A stretch of 64,000 nt of DNA from Bimuria novae-zelandiae CBS 107.79. Taxonomy: Eukaryota; Ascomycota; Dothideomycetes; Pleosporales; Didymosphaeriaceae. The translations under genes and the position numbers were made by a program. The notes under the pieces were generated by a model. The model was given only the letters and a program-made list of their open reading frames with translations. It did not search any database and was not told where the DNA came from. The number at the start of each line of letters is the position of its first letter. The stretch's first letter is position 1. Positions 13,745 to 24,980 of this stretch are shown in pieces. Location of the stretch: NCBI GenBank assembly GCA_010015655.1, contig ML976778.1:68168-132167 (forward strand), read 5' to 3'.

Positions 13745-16482
13745 ATGGACGCACAAGAATGCAACACTACCTCCATTAAGTGCCCGCCAATACCCTCTTC
13801 TCGAATTGAATCGATCCAAACGCGATCTCTCGACCAAAGTCTTGTCGGGGCGTCTGTCATGACCATGTTGACCAAAATGAAAAGGCGATCCGGCCACAGT
13901 TTCTTTTCTTCCTCCCCGCTAGTTATCTCGTCGCCGACGAATGTTGTCAAAATAGCGGGCATGGGCGATCCGCTTCCGACTACGGACAATAGCGCCTTAG
14001 ATGACAGCACGACGCATGGCACGGGGCAGGCTATTTTCGAACCACTCGTACTGGACTTGGAGCAAGTGCATGCAGATGAGGAGCACGCGCCTGTACAACA
14101 GTTCCAGCGACTTCAGCCCGCGCTAGACGAGACGCCTAATTATCACGCTCTTGGAAACAACCCTGATCCAACTCCTCCTCCACCTGTTGTAGAAGACACT
14201 GCCGATCCTCCACCAGATTTCACACGGAGAGGCATACATATCCCCACGAGGACCAGGTAATGACGATTCTCTACCATGACTCGGTCGCATCAATGCTGAC
14301 AGTACTTATAGCAGCAACACCGCGACACTGAAGAAGCGCTTCTTCCGCTCTTCAAGTGTGCCTTCCACTGGCCCAGACTCTACATCTCCAGGTCCAATGC
14401 TCGCAACAATTGACTCTTCCTCCCTGCGCGAAAGAAGCCCGCGCAGTTCAGACAAAGACTCCGTTTTTTCATACGACACGCAAGCTTCCTCAATTGCAAC
14501 CCAGCAACTAGGACCGCTCCAAGCAAGAGGTATTCCCGAAGACATCGATCGGCTGTCCCCCTTGCTGGAAGACGATCCCCAGTCCTATGAACTCACCGCG
14601 CCGTCCAATGAGGCTACGGCGGGCAAGAGCTTTAACCTCGAGACGCGGTCGGGGCAGCTGTTCTCGAAAGAGCATTTAGAAGCCATCTTCCGCGACACGC
14701 CCTCTTTCCTGCGTTTCACGTCGTTTCTCAGCACGAACCGACCCAAGTCGGTACCAATATTGGTGTACTACCTCGACGCGCTGAAGGCTATGCGTGCGAT
14801 TCAGTACGCGAACGCGGTGGCTGAGGCGCTGGAACCGATTGACGGTCACGAGTTTACTGAGCATCCTCCGAGGGCTACCATCAATGCTGTGCTGGAGGAC
14901 AAAGCACAGCAGGCTTTTGACATGCTTGTGAAAGAGGAGCTTCCTGCGTTCATCACGCATACCTTTATCCAGGTTGTGAGCGTCAGTGTGCAAAAGCGGG
15001 TTACGGGGAACCTGCCTCTACATCTGCGCGAATCGAGTGAGGGTTTGGCGGAGGTGTTTTGCGTCACTGATCCGTCGAGGTCGGATAACCCTATTATCTT
15101 CGCGTCGGAAGGTATGTATCATTACGCGCCCTGCGCTTCCATGTTTTCTGGCGTCGATTGCTTCTTTGGATACGACTGCTGATCTCGCATGCGCAGAGTT
15201 TCATCGCACAACCCAATACGGCGTCAACTTTGCCATCGGCCGCAACTGCCGCTTCCTGCAAGGCCCCATGACGAACCGCAGCTCTGTAATGCGCCTCCAC
15301 AATGCCGTCACTGAGGGCAAGGAGGTCAGCGAAGTCTTTCTAAACTAGTATGTCTCCGACCCCCTATATCTTTATACCATCTTATCTTACCGCTCCAAAG
15401 TCGACGCGACGGATCCCCTTTTATGAACCTTCTCATGATGGCGCCGCTCCTCGATTCGCGCGGTAACCTCCGCTACTTCATCGGCGCCCAAGTAGACGTC
15501 TCGGGTCTTGTGAAAGATTGCACAGATTTGGAAGCATTCAAGCATTATATCGACGTCAAGGAGGGGCGCGAGGAGCCCGACACGCCTAAAGACGAGTTCC
15601 AGCAACTCAGCGAGATGTTTAATGACTCTGAGTTGGAGATCGTGCGGAACCACGGCGGGAACATGCACAGAGAGCATTTGGAAGAAGACGATGGGCTGAG
15701 CACGAGGGGCGGGCATCAGCGACGCGGCGGGCCGCGACTGTTGATCAAGGACATAAGTAGCTCCGATGTCGTGCCGGCTTTGCGGGGGGAGGGAAGATTG
15801 CAGGGCGTTTATAAACACGTGCGTTCCCACCTTGCAACTTGTTGACTACTACTGACTTTGAGAGCAGTACCTGTTGATTCGGCCCGCGCCTTCTCTTCGA
15901 ATCCTCTTCGTCTCACCCTCCCTTCGCGTCCCCGGTATCCTCCAGTCGCGCTTCCTAGATCGCATTGGAGGCAACGAGCGCGTGCGCAATTCCGTCGCTG
16001 AGGCGCTGAGCGACTCCTCGCGCGGCGTCACCGCGAAAGTCCGGTGGCTTACCACGCCGACTACCAACATCGACAGTGACTACAACGAAGAGGGACGCCC
16101 CCGGTGGATTCACTGCACGCCTTTGCTCGGGCAGACTGGCACCGTGGGCGTCTGGATGGTCGTCCTGGTAGACGACGAGAAGCAGCCCAGTCCGGTACGA
16201 CGCTTCAGACAAGCGCCGCCCGTGGCCAGTGACCTACGCAGACCGCAGCAACCACAACGGCGCCTGCAGATTTCTCCCGAACCCATGAGCTCGGGTATAG
16301 ACAGTGACGGCGAGCGCGACAGCCGACCGCAGAGGTATTCGGGCGTGTACAGCAACCAGCATGCCAACAGCAGTATTCCCCGTCATATCGCCGAGACGAC
16401 GCGCAACCAACGCACTACAAGCGCGATGAGCGACCGGAGAGTCGAGCCCAGTATACGAAGTCAAGACTCTTTCGCACTGTGA
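13745..16482 (+). CDS. RGS-LOV blue-light photoreceptor (BcLOV4-like architecture)
   Basis: Five exons, 13745-14256, 14312-15111, 15197-15347, 15401-15818 and 15868-16482, give 831 residues in consistent phase. The N-terminal ~280 residues are low-complexity. An RGS-type helical domain follows (about 285-430, beginning QLFSKEHLEAIFRDTP), then a LOV/PAS domain with the flavin-adduct motif GRNCRFLQG (reactive cysteine near residue 455) and the later LOV strands FMNLLMMAPLLD and YFIGAQVDVSG. A linker with basic patches leads to a conserved region (YLLIRPAPSLRILFVSPSLR...) and a disordered tail. Fungal RGS-LOV proteins such as Botrytis BcLOV4 bind membrane lipids on blue light; RGS domains act on G-alpha. 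The function here is by family. The 3' end appears to continue in another frame after the stop (see the following feature). Confidence 0.88.
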
Positions 16483-16762
16483 TGCGGGCGACGCGCGTGA
16501 ATCGACACTGACTGGGTCAGAGGGAAGCGGCGACAGCGGGAGATGGAAACGGAGCGGGCAGTCGATACTGGAGGGGATTGCGACGACGACGATTTTCAGG
16601 ATGGAACGGCGTACGGAGCAGGATAGGTCGCGCAGGGCGTGTATCTCGAGTTCGTTGACACAGGATATGGGCAGCGGGCATGTCGGGAATGCGTCGACGT
16701 CCAGCGTGCTGACGGAGGACTTTGCGGTGGATGCAGCGCCACCACCAACTATTCCGATGTGA
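16483..16762 (+). other. coding-like extension of the RGS-LOV gene in the +1 frame
   Basis: Right over the stop codon of the photoreceptor, the +1 frame (open from 16478) reads CDAGDARESTLTGSEGSGDS and continues to a stop at 16760-16762, rich in Ser, Gly and Thr like the preceding tail. Either a one-base indel (real or sequencing error) has cut the protein short, or an alternative intron is used: a donor gtatac at 16451 and an acceptor cag at 16520, with CTGAC just upstream, would join the two frames and replace the last 11 residues with about 80 others. I cannot decide between these. Confidence 0.5.
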
Positions 16763-17126
16763 CGGCTGAGGTCGGGTGACCGAGGACCGACTTTCTCGTA
16801 ATGAGGGTGGAGTTGTGGAGGCGTTTCGAATGGGGAGTTTGGGTTGCAATATACCCTGTGTGTATTTATTTTTTACAGCTACGAGCATGTAGACTGGGTG
16901 GAAAATGCGTTAGTCTTTAGGCAGGAAATGGACTGGATGCAGAAAGTACTCACATGAAGGGTTACCATCTCAAGTGCTTCCAGCCTTGCCTTGCAAGGTT
17001 CATTCAAACCACAGGATGATGCCCACACCCGCGAGGTTTTCCGACTCCAGGTGCCTATGCCACTAATCTTTGCAACCGATTCGTCCTTCTTAATCTTAAT
17101 ACGCTCTCGCAAACATGATTCCCTCT
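16763..17126. other. intergenic between convergent RGS-LOV and NAT3
   Basis: This 364-bp stretch lies between two 3' ends. It includes a T-rich patch near 16860-16875 that may serve 3'-end formation. No gene is visible. Confidence 0.45.
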
Positions 17127-17767
17127 TCACCACACATCCTGCGGCAACACTTCAAAGCTCTCACCATTCTCCCGCACGCACTCCCGCGCCTTATCCCTAC
17201 TCAACGGCATCCGCATATCCAGCGCATCCTCCCCGTCGTTGTAATAGTCCTTGACCTTGCGATACACGCTGTACCCCATCTTACGGTACAGCTCCTTGGC
17301 CACGACGTTGCTCTCGCGCACAAACAGGTCGACGAACCACGCGTCGGCGGCGTCGCACGCTTTGGCTAGGCTGTCCGACAGCGCTGTCGCGTGACCCAGG
17401 CGGCGGGCGCGCGGGGACACGGTCAACGCTGTGATGTGGCCGTGCCAGGGGAGGTAGTTTGGGTCGGGGTTGGTGGAGGGCGTGTACGGGTGGATGGGCG
17501 GCGGGTAGGGCGAGGATTCGAGTTTGCCGAGGACTGGGTGGGTTAATATTTCGGAAGGAGAGGAAGAATATAGAGGGAAGAGAGGGAGGGAAATGTACTG
17601 TAGCCTTCAATCTCACCGTCGATGCCCTCGATTACGCGGCACAGGTCGGGCCATTTGGTCAGATACTCAAGGTAGAAGCCGATGTTATAGGTTTCGGTGA
17701 AGGGGTCGAGGTTGGTCGTCGTGAGGCGCAGAAGGTCCGTCGTGTGCATCGTGCGGATGGTCGACAT
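17127..17767 (-). CDS. NAT3: NatB N-terminal acetyltransferase catalytic subunit (Naa20)
   Basis: Two exons on the minus strand, 17767-17599 and 17533-17127, give 191 residues, close to other fungal Naa20 proteins. The intron 17534-17598 starts gtacat and ends cag, and restores EGY-ILGKLE. Naa20 with Naa25 acetylates N-termini beginning Met-Asp/Glu/Asn/Gln on the ribosome. Visible features: the start MSTIRTMHTTDLLRL, the substrate strand NIGFYLEYLTKWPDL, the acetyl-CoA loop RRLGHA, and the family-specific AWFVDLFVRESN and KMGYSVYRKVKDYY. Nothing essential is missing. Confidence 0.95.
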
Positions 17768-18790
17768 GTTGCCGTCACAGTGGCGTCTTCCTGTGCAGCC
17801 AGCGTGTTGATTTTGCCCAGTGTTGACGCACCTCGGTGTGTTGTTTGGTGGGGCAGGGACAACTCGCCCGGCTGCACCTGCCCCGCCGCGCTCTTCTCTT
17901 CCCCGGGGCGCCATCGCGCCACACCTTTTGCAACCTCCATCTCGATGCCCAGGATGATCACGAGCGACGCACTCAACGCCATCCCCGTTCATCTCGCACG
18001 CGTGCCAATCATCGCTACTTGCGGCCGCAACGTTGCCTCTTGAGGGTCCTCGTTGTGTCGTACAACTCAAAGTGGGGCAGTCTTCTTTCACAATCATGAA
18101 AGACTTTTGTATTTGGGGTCAGCTCATTCTAAGAATTTGGTGGCAATGCTTGATCAGTTATGCGTAGTGTAAGTTTCTCAAATTGAAACGTTCGCATGAA
18201 AGTTGATGTGCAGGTATTCTCAGCAGGTGTGAGAAGAGGCAAGCTCTCCCGTGGGTCACGCGCCTACAATCATGCCCAGGTGGCGTCCTAGTACCCATCA
18301 CACCCGTGTACAGCAATCTGCTGCAGTTCCAGAGACAAAGGAAGAAGAACATCCAGAGATGCTTTTTCATGGAAACGGACCGAGGTTTCGCTTGGGGTTC
18401 ACCCACCGATGCTGAGTCTTCAGCTCTACTAGGTCGTTTGGATGGATTCGTGGGATACGTCAACCGGGCGCGCCTCAGCGATAAAGAGACTAAGAGAGAG
18501 CGAAAGCTCTACTATGTCTCCAAGTATGCAAAGGACCCTGAGGCGAACAGGTTCGGCTTGAACAAGGCAGAATGATCGCTATCGCAGAAGCATGTGGAAG
18601 CACGAATCCTCTGCGACAAGAGTGTGTGCAAGAGTGTGAAGGTTCGAAAATCGAAATCGGACACCAGGCCATCGTCGTTAACAGGCTTCGAGCACGGGGC
18701 TATCATGCCGAAGTTCGCGACACAATTCCCGAAAGCCGTTAATTTCGCCATCGGATCGAGTCCTACTGAAACAGTTCGGCATTCCCTTTC
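17768..18790. other. intergenic, no convincing gene
   Basis: Upstream of NAT3 the sequence carries short frames only. A frame at 18369-18575 on the plus strand is open for about 68 codons from its ATG but matches nothing known and has no splice context. The right part may hold unrecognisable remains of the membrane-protein pseudogene that follows. Confidence 0.4.
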
Positions 18791-19452
18791 AACCAGCAAG
18801 TCGGAGAATCTAGGCTGGATGTGCTATACGCGAACGTCTCCGTTGTATCCCCTGACGTGTTCTCTAGGAGACTTAGTCGCATGTTGAACACTTACTACCA
18901 GCTTAGCATACAGCCTGCAGGGTACTGGGGAAGCTTGCCAGCCAATCTCTCCGCGTATGGACCAGACACTCCCCCTATCAACGACATTGATTCGTATCTG
19001 CCCAAGAACTTATCAGCTACCAGGCATTCTTTCTTCGACTGGTACCCAGAGTTCGCAGAGTTAGCGACAGATATCAAGTCACCTTTCCTCGGAGCAACTA
19101 CCGCAGCTAGTCTCACTTCCGCGGAAGAAGTCTTCGTGTGCAACTTCGCGTGGGCAGCGCTGCTTTTCTCATCATCTGCAATATTGCTAGTAACCGGTGT
19201 GGCTGCACTTGTCCTGAAGCGCCTCACTCTCGGGCCGGAATTGTTTGGTTTTGTCACAAGTTTGACGTACGAAAACCCTTTCGTCAAGATACCGAGGGAG
19301 GTAGCACGCTCGACGCTATGGAAAGAGCTAGGATTATGCGAGATGTCGAGGTGTATGTGGCCGATGTATCTGGTGAGGAGGATGTCGGCCACATTGCCTT
19401 AGCCGCCGGTGTGCCTTTGCGAAAGCTGGAGCGGAGCAGAACTTACGCATGA
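18791..19452 (+). pseudogene. C-terminal remnant of a large fungal multi-pass membrane protein
   Basis: The segment encodes what looks like the last ~215 residues of a large uncharacterised fungal membrane protein: LDVLYANVSVVSPD, a Pro/Asp-rich stretch, a hydrophobic segment (AWAALLFSSSAILLVTGVAAL), then LTLGPELFGFVTSLTYENPF. The frame then shifts by one base near 19290 (ataccgagggag): the conserved ending EGGSTLDAMERARIM...LRKLERSRTYA is in the next frame and stops at 19450-19452. The body of the gene is missing upstream. Loss of the N-terminal part plus a frameshift marks it as a pseudogene. The family assignment is from memory of its conserved ending. Confidence 0.6.
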
Positions 19453-20829
19453 TCGGTCAAGCGTGGGACAGAATTTCGAAATTGCAAGGTCGACAGAGAC
19501 ATGCCCGAATGCACCACGCACACAAGGAATCGTGTCCGGAAGTTGCATCCGCTACTGTATGCCGCCGATACCACAAAACTCGCGAGAGTGACGACAAAGC
19601 AGTGGCAGTGCTACGACACCAGGCGGAGGGTGACATTCTCGATATTGCTTTCTCGGCTTGGTCACCTGGATCTTCGCTCCGAAAGGTTCGGCATTAACAA
19701 AAACAGTGGCGATAGCAACCTTGTGACGGCTCGCAGTGTTTCCAGTACTCTGCAAATGACCGTGTTCCTGTGGCGCAGACCCAAACGAAACGCGACGGAC
19801 ATGCACATGTTGGAAGTCCCCGCACTACACCGTTGCCGGACTGGACCGGAATCATCAACGCATAATCGATTCGGAGAAAAAGTTACCAGAAAGGAAGGAT
19901 GCACCACTCTGGGGTTGCATTTCGGAGGCTTCGCGAAGGATCAAAAAGCAAGACACCCACGGACACATGAGGCAGGGCTGTCCACTAGCGGCGCAATCAG
20001 GCGGTCCACAGCGCTGGCCGAGTTACCCAGACGCCTTTTGCCTGACCAGTCTCTTAGCACCGTTGCGCAGACATTGTGACGGATGCAGGTGCACTCTCCA
20101 CTGTCGAGAAACAAGCTCTTAACACAGCTGCTGTAATGGTAAATCTAGGTTAGGGCGCAAAACAAGACACGAAGGGTCATCCAATCGGCCGTTTTTGACA
20201 GGGATGGCTATGCCAATGCTCAAACAAGCTTAAAACATCCAGACAACCACCCTCTCAGCCGTATTTTCCTGCGGCCCGCTAAGCGACTCCGCCACGACCA
20301 ATGGCCTACACTATGGACACCTTGAAACGAAACTTCCTCGTAGAGGCGACCAAGATGGACAGCCATCACCGCTGAAGGGGCCTTCCGTCTTAGGCCGTTG
20401 CATAACGTACCTGCCTGCGACAAACACCCTAGATGCCTACTGCCTTTGGCTGGCGGCCTCGAGGCGATCAGCCCCAGTTTTACACCTAGGCGCCGACCCA
20501 GTGGAGAAGTGGAGGCATTGTTGTTTGGTTTCCGGACTGCAATGTTCGAAACTAGATGTTTAGATTAGGGATCGTGGTAAGGAACTCCGACGATGGAGAG
20601 GTTGTGGGTTTGTGGCGGACGACATAGTAGGTCTTGCAGTATATAAGAGTCTGGCACAACCCTCTCGAGAACCATCATCTCAACACAGTCTTTCTAACGC
20701 TCTACATTCCTTCAGCTTGCATTCTTTCTTCTTCACTAGCCGGGCTGGTTTCTTCATTTTCAAACACACTCCTTCAGGCCAAGTTCTATCACTGTACGAT
20801 TCTATCCATCACTATCCATCACTATCAAG
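19453..20829. other. intergenic, no convincing gene apart from the LPMO promoter
   Basis: A plus-strand open frame of about 190 codons crosses 19501-20079 but has no recognisable motif and overlaps frames on the other strand. The last ~200 bp form the promoter and leader of the LPMO gene. Confidence 0.45.
20640..20647 (+). promoter_or_regulatory. TATA box of the AA11 LPMO gene
   Basis: The sequence TATATAAG lies about 180 bp upstream of the start codon and is followed by a C/T-rich leader, a typical arrangement for strongly expressed fungal secreted-protein genes. Confidence 0.55.
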
Positions 20830-22087
20830 ATGTCTTTCCGATCTGCTCTCCTCGTGGCCTCTGCCCTCGTTGCGGCTACCAATGCCCACATCACCATCTC
20901 CAACCCTGTTCCCTACTCTGCCGACCAGGTCAAGATCGACAAGGCCGCCATCACTGCTGAGCAGTTCCCCTGCAAGAGCCAGTATGGCTTCAAGGTCACC
21001 CAGATGAACTCCATGAAGGTCGGTGAGCCTCAGAAGCTTGAGTTCGACGGCAGCGCTGTCCACGGAGGTGGCTCTTGCCAGCTCTCTTACACCCCCGACA
21101 CGGAGCCCACCAAGGACTCCGTCTTTAAGGTCATCAAGTCCATTGAGGGTGGCTGCCCAGGTGTCAATGGGCCCGAGTCGTACGATTTCACTCTGCCTGA
21201 CAACATCCCCAACGGCAAAGGTACGTTCTTGTTTAATTCACTTTCTTGATTATATGTGAACAGCGATCACGCCTTAGACATGGGCCTAATTGCTTGCGAT
21301 GTACAATTGTTTATCCTTCACATACTGCTTTATCTGATGTGTGTTAAACTGATTCCTTACAGGAACTTTTGTGTGGTCATGGTTCGCTAAGATGTCGGGT
21401 GCTCCCGAGTTCTACATGAACTGCGCCCCTATCGACGTCACCGGGGGTGCGAGCGATGCGTCAGGCCTTGATGCTCTTCCCGACATGTTCGTTGCCAACA
21501 TTGCTTCCACCACCTGCAAGAGCCCCTTGAACAAGGCTGTCAAGTTTCCCAACCCGGGTGAGAACGTGCAGGATGGCGGCACCAACGACACTGAGGCCCC
21601 CACCGGCGAGTGCGGTGCCACTGGCTCAACCCCCACTACTCCCGAGCAGCCTTCCTCGTCCGCTGCTCCCGAGGCGCCTGAGACGACTTCCGCTGCCCCC
21701 GAGACGCCTGAGACCACCCCCGCTCCCTCTTCCTCTGCCCCTGCCGGTGGTGTCTTCGCCCCGGGTGCTTCCAGCGTGGTCCCGTCCACCTTTGCCACCG
21801 TCGCTACGTCTACTCCCTCCTCTACTGGTGCTCCCTCAGCTGGCGGCGACGGCAGCACCGAGACTGGCTCTGGATCTACTGGCGGTTCTACCGGCGGCGC
21901 TTCCAACGGTTCCTGCTCCTCTGAGGGCGCCATCGTCTGCAACGGCTCCGACCAGTTCGGCATCTGTAACGGCGGCTCCGTCGTCTGGCAGGCTGTTGCG
22001 CCGGGCACTACTTGCTCTAACGGCACCGTGATGAAGCGCAGCATGTACTACGGCCGCCGTGCTCGCCGTGCTGCTCGCACCAACTAA
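20830..22087 (+). CDS. AA11-type lytic polysaccharide monooxygenase with C-terminal X278-like module
   Basis: Two exons, 20830-21220 and 21363-22087, give 371 residues; the 142-bp intron (gtacgt...cag) is the longest in this part of the window. AA11 enzymes are secreted copper oxidases that cleave chitin. The signal peptide MSFRSALLVASALVAATNA leaves His20 as the new N-terminus, as needed for the copper histidine brace; the second histidine is His78 in GSAVHGGGSCQ. Conserved cysteines (FPCKS, EGGCPG, MNCAP) and the family pattern SPVPY-like ISNPVPYS are present. A Pro/Ser/Thr-rich linker leads to a cysteine module, CSSEGAIVCNG...FGICNGG...GTTCSNGT, matching the X278 module found on AA11 proteins. 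The C-terminus is Arg-rich, which is odd. The AA11 assignment is by remembered signature. Confidence 0.82.
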
Positions 22088-24237
22088 GCACCCACCTTCT
22101 CTCTGTTATCCACCATGGATAGCACACTTTGACAAAACGACTTTCTTTGATGGCAATTCTTCTTCTCTTCGCTTCACCATTTTAGGGGACTTTTGGCGGG
22201 TCTGCGACCGCTAGGTTTGGAGTCTTTGTTTACTTGTTGAGGTTTCGGGGGCTTCGCACTGCAAAGCACACCAGCGTTGGGCTTTTGCGAGGGTTGTTCT
22301 CAAAGTGCTTGAGGACATTTGTTTATACACCGCATGACATCAAATCAAATCAAATGAACATATTAACTAAATTCCAAGTCCCATTGTTCACGTACAAGAG
22401 CCTTTCGCTTTGCTTTGAAGTGTCCGATTTGGCTGGACAGAGGTCGTGGTGAGGGTCTGAGCTCTTTTTCGCCCCCGTGCATGGATGCACCCTTGACCGG
22501 GTACTCCGAAGCCTCCGTGGAAACCTCCTTCACACGTGTCTTGAAACGCGCGGACGAGCAGCCTGACGAGGGAGGTGCATTTGCCATCCCCACACGATCG
22601 TCGCAGTGTCGGAAATTAGAGGAGGCTTGTCGACACAGCGAGTCTGCCCAGTCACATGTTACAAGAGGTTTCTTCGTTGTCACCTTCGACGCTGGGCTGG
22701 GACACATTGCAGATTGTTGTCACTGTTTCTCGCATCCGTAGATGAAGAACGGGTGGTGAATGCCCAAACCCTCCTTCCCATGCACCGTTCTGCGCAGGGA
22801 TGCCCATTCGCTAACCTCGAGGCATGCTGGGCCAATCGCAACACGTCGAGATGGGGAAATAGTGAAACGCACACAAACCCGCCTGTGTGTAAGCCCCACT
22901 TTTTACACTATCCCCGGCTTCTCACAGGACCTTTGGTGCGGTCGCTCAGCCACGGTGCGTGTAGCGTGTACGTGTGGCTGAGGACCTCCCCGGATGCGTT
23001 TACTCAACCTTCAGAAGTTCATGCGACCGTTCCCTGGCGAGCTGAACTTTACACGCCATACTGTAGAGAAAAATTATGCGACGCAGTCTGGCCAGTTAAG
23101 TGGGTATCAAGGGTGGCGCAGGAACCGAATGCAAAGACCAGGAGCCAGGACGGCCGCAAGGGTTTCAAGGCGATCTGTTTGCCGCAGCGGAGCCTGCGGA
23201 GGAAGGAGAATAAAGATGACAGGAGCGGATGGGGTGAGACGGGATTCCACAGGGAGTTTGAGATTGGGTTATCGAGAGGATGGGGCGGTGCGGAAGGATG
23301 GGAGGAAGATTGCTGGAGAGAAGGTAAATGCGACTACATTGTGCATGCGCAGGCGTGCGTTTTCACGAGGAGCGATAATTTGCGTCTGACCCCAAAGCAC
23401 TCTTTGGAGAATCTAATAAGCGTGAGTAATACCAGGCTAAGCTACGTGAATGCATTGGATTGGGATTCTGCTGCACGACCCGACATCTGGAGGTTCGCAT
23501 CGTGGGCGGGAGTCTGGCATTGTGCCACAACGTCCGGCTTTTGGAAGCCTTGCGTAGGTAAGTAAGAAACCTCTGTGGCACATTGCCGGCCCATTTTAGA
23601 CCGAGATTCTAGTATACGCATAATTGAATCGATTTTCGGACCCAAGGCTCGCGGTACCGAAGTCCGTACGTTTTCGCACACTGGGGGCCCAATGACCCAT
23701 CTTCGATTTGCTCGAAGCCGAGGTATGAAGATTAGTGGCTACTGTATTGGTTGTTGGTGTTGTGTGACTGATGGGGCTGCTCTGTTATTTTCTCACAACA
23801 TGTTCTTCAAGTTCACACATATCCTTGAAATGTGGCTCGGCACAGAGCGTGAATACCCACTCGCGCTTGGAATCGACAAGAAAATTGGTGGCTAGAAGCG
23901 AATATATATTTCGGACTGCAAATATTATGTGTCATCTGGTCCAATATACCATCGATTTTGTTATCCATTGTTCCCATATGCCTGAGGGCTATGCCGCTGA
24001 ATCTGTCTTCGGCCTATTGCTTCGGTTCTGTTAACTATGGTTTGTTGGTGAGTGTTCCACGTAAAGCTCTCTGTCGATGATCAGAAATTCCACACACTCG
24101 GTTTTAAAATCCCACAATACTTCACAGCTATACCTCTACCTTCATACATCTAAACTCCCGAACAAAGCAGCCGTATAAGCTTCTCGCTACAAATCCAGCA
24201 AAAAGAAAGACCTACGATCTCGTCTTGTCACGCAGAA
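22088..24237. other. intergenic, no convincing gene
   Basis: The 2.1 kb holds the LPMO 3' flank and a plus-strand open frame at 22606-23565 of about 319 codons. That frame has no recognisable domain, is rich in Trp, Arg and Cys in a random-looking way, and overlaps open frames on both strands, so it is not called. Confidence 0.4.
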
Positions 24238-24980
24238 ATGGTGGATCATCGAACCAGCGAAGACTTTGCCTGGGACGGCATGGAACATCGTTCACCAGCG
24301 TCCCTCGATCCTGAAGCCATGTGCGTAGTTTGTGACGAAGAACTAGTCACTCCATGCATGTTTCAGGTTTCGAAAAGCAAACGATGCAGTTCTCAGTAAC
24401 AACTGTATGTGCACTAACAATGTTGAAATATTCCCTAATATCCAATTGCTCACATAATAATAGGTCAACTTGAGCGCTACAGGGGTGGTGGTGAGAGCAG
24501 TTTCGAAGCGGTGCAAGTTTATCCCATCATTCGCATTCGTGTGCGAGCACATGTTCCATGCGTCATGCCTGCGCCTATGGCTCCGTGGGGGAAAGGACTG
24601 CCCGACTCGCCATCGGACATTATTTGAATCGAATGGCAGTCCCGAGGCCACAAAGAGATCAAGCAGCTCGAAGAACAAGTTAAGGATTCAGCCTCCACGA
24701 TTAAAGATTTAGAAAAAATGATTCCCGAGATAATCGCCTTTTATCGTAAACTCGAGAAGGCGTGAGGAACGATATAATAGATTTTGGGATAATGGAGGAG
24801 AACTTACGGAAGGAGATCGTGTGCGGAACGGATCTCGCAAAGCTTCTTCATCTGCCATTGGAGTCACTTCAGAAAGCCATGCAACCATCTCTAGAAGATT
24901 TCAGCCAGCCACTATCTTCCGAAGCCGCTTGCGCTTCCTTGAAGTCCCGCGGTTATCACGCTAAACAATCGCAAGCTTAA
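24238..24980 (+). pseudogene. degenerate RING-like gene, copy 1 of a tandem group
   Basis: Exon 1 (24238-24366) encodes MVDHRTSEDFAWDGMEHRS... and a C-x2-C pair (CVVC). The first copy of a repeated segment then meets a stop, so a splice to 24464 is assumed. Exon 2 encodes CEHMFHASCLRLWL and then DCPTRHR, where a working RING would have a second Cys pair. A coiled-coil tail follows in a different frame from about 24646 (GHKEIKQLEEQVKDSASTIK) to a stop at 24763, and a third open frame carries on to 24980. The start SEDFAWDGM and the layout match the next gene (25738), so the two are paralogues. Two frame changes and a lost zinc ligand make it a probable pseudogene. Confidence 0.55.

Noticed and set aside
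19501..20079. 192-codon plus-strand open frame
   Set aside because: Follows the membrane-protein pseudogene but shows no similarity to that family or any other; overlaps minus-strand frames.
21412..22044. 210-codon minus-strand open frame antisense to the LPMO
   Set aside because: Complement of a Pro/Ser/Thr-rich linker with GC-rich third positions; it has no signal of its own.
22606..23565. 319-codon plus-strand open frame
   Set aside because: No recognisable domain, random-looking Trp/Arg/Cys-rich composition, overlapping open frames on other strands and no splice context.
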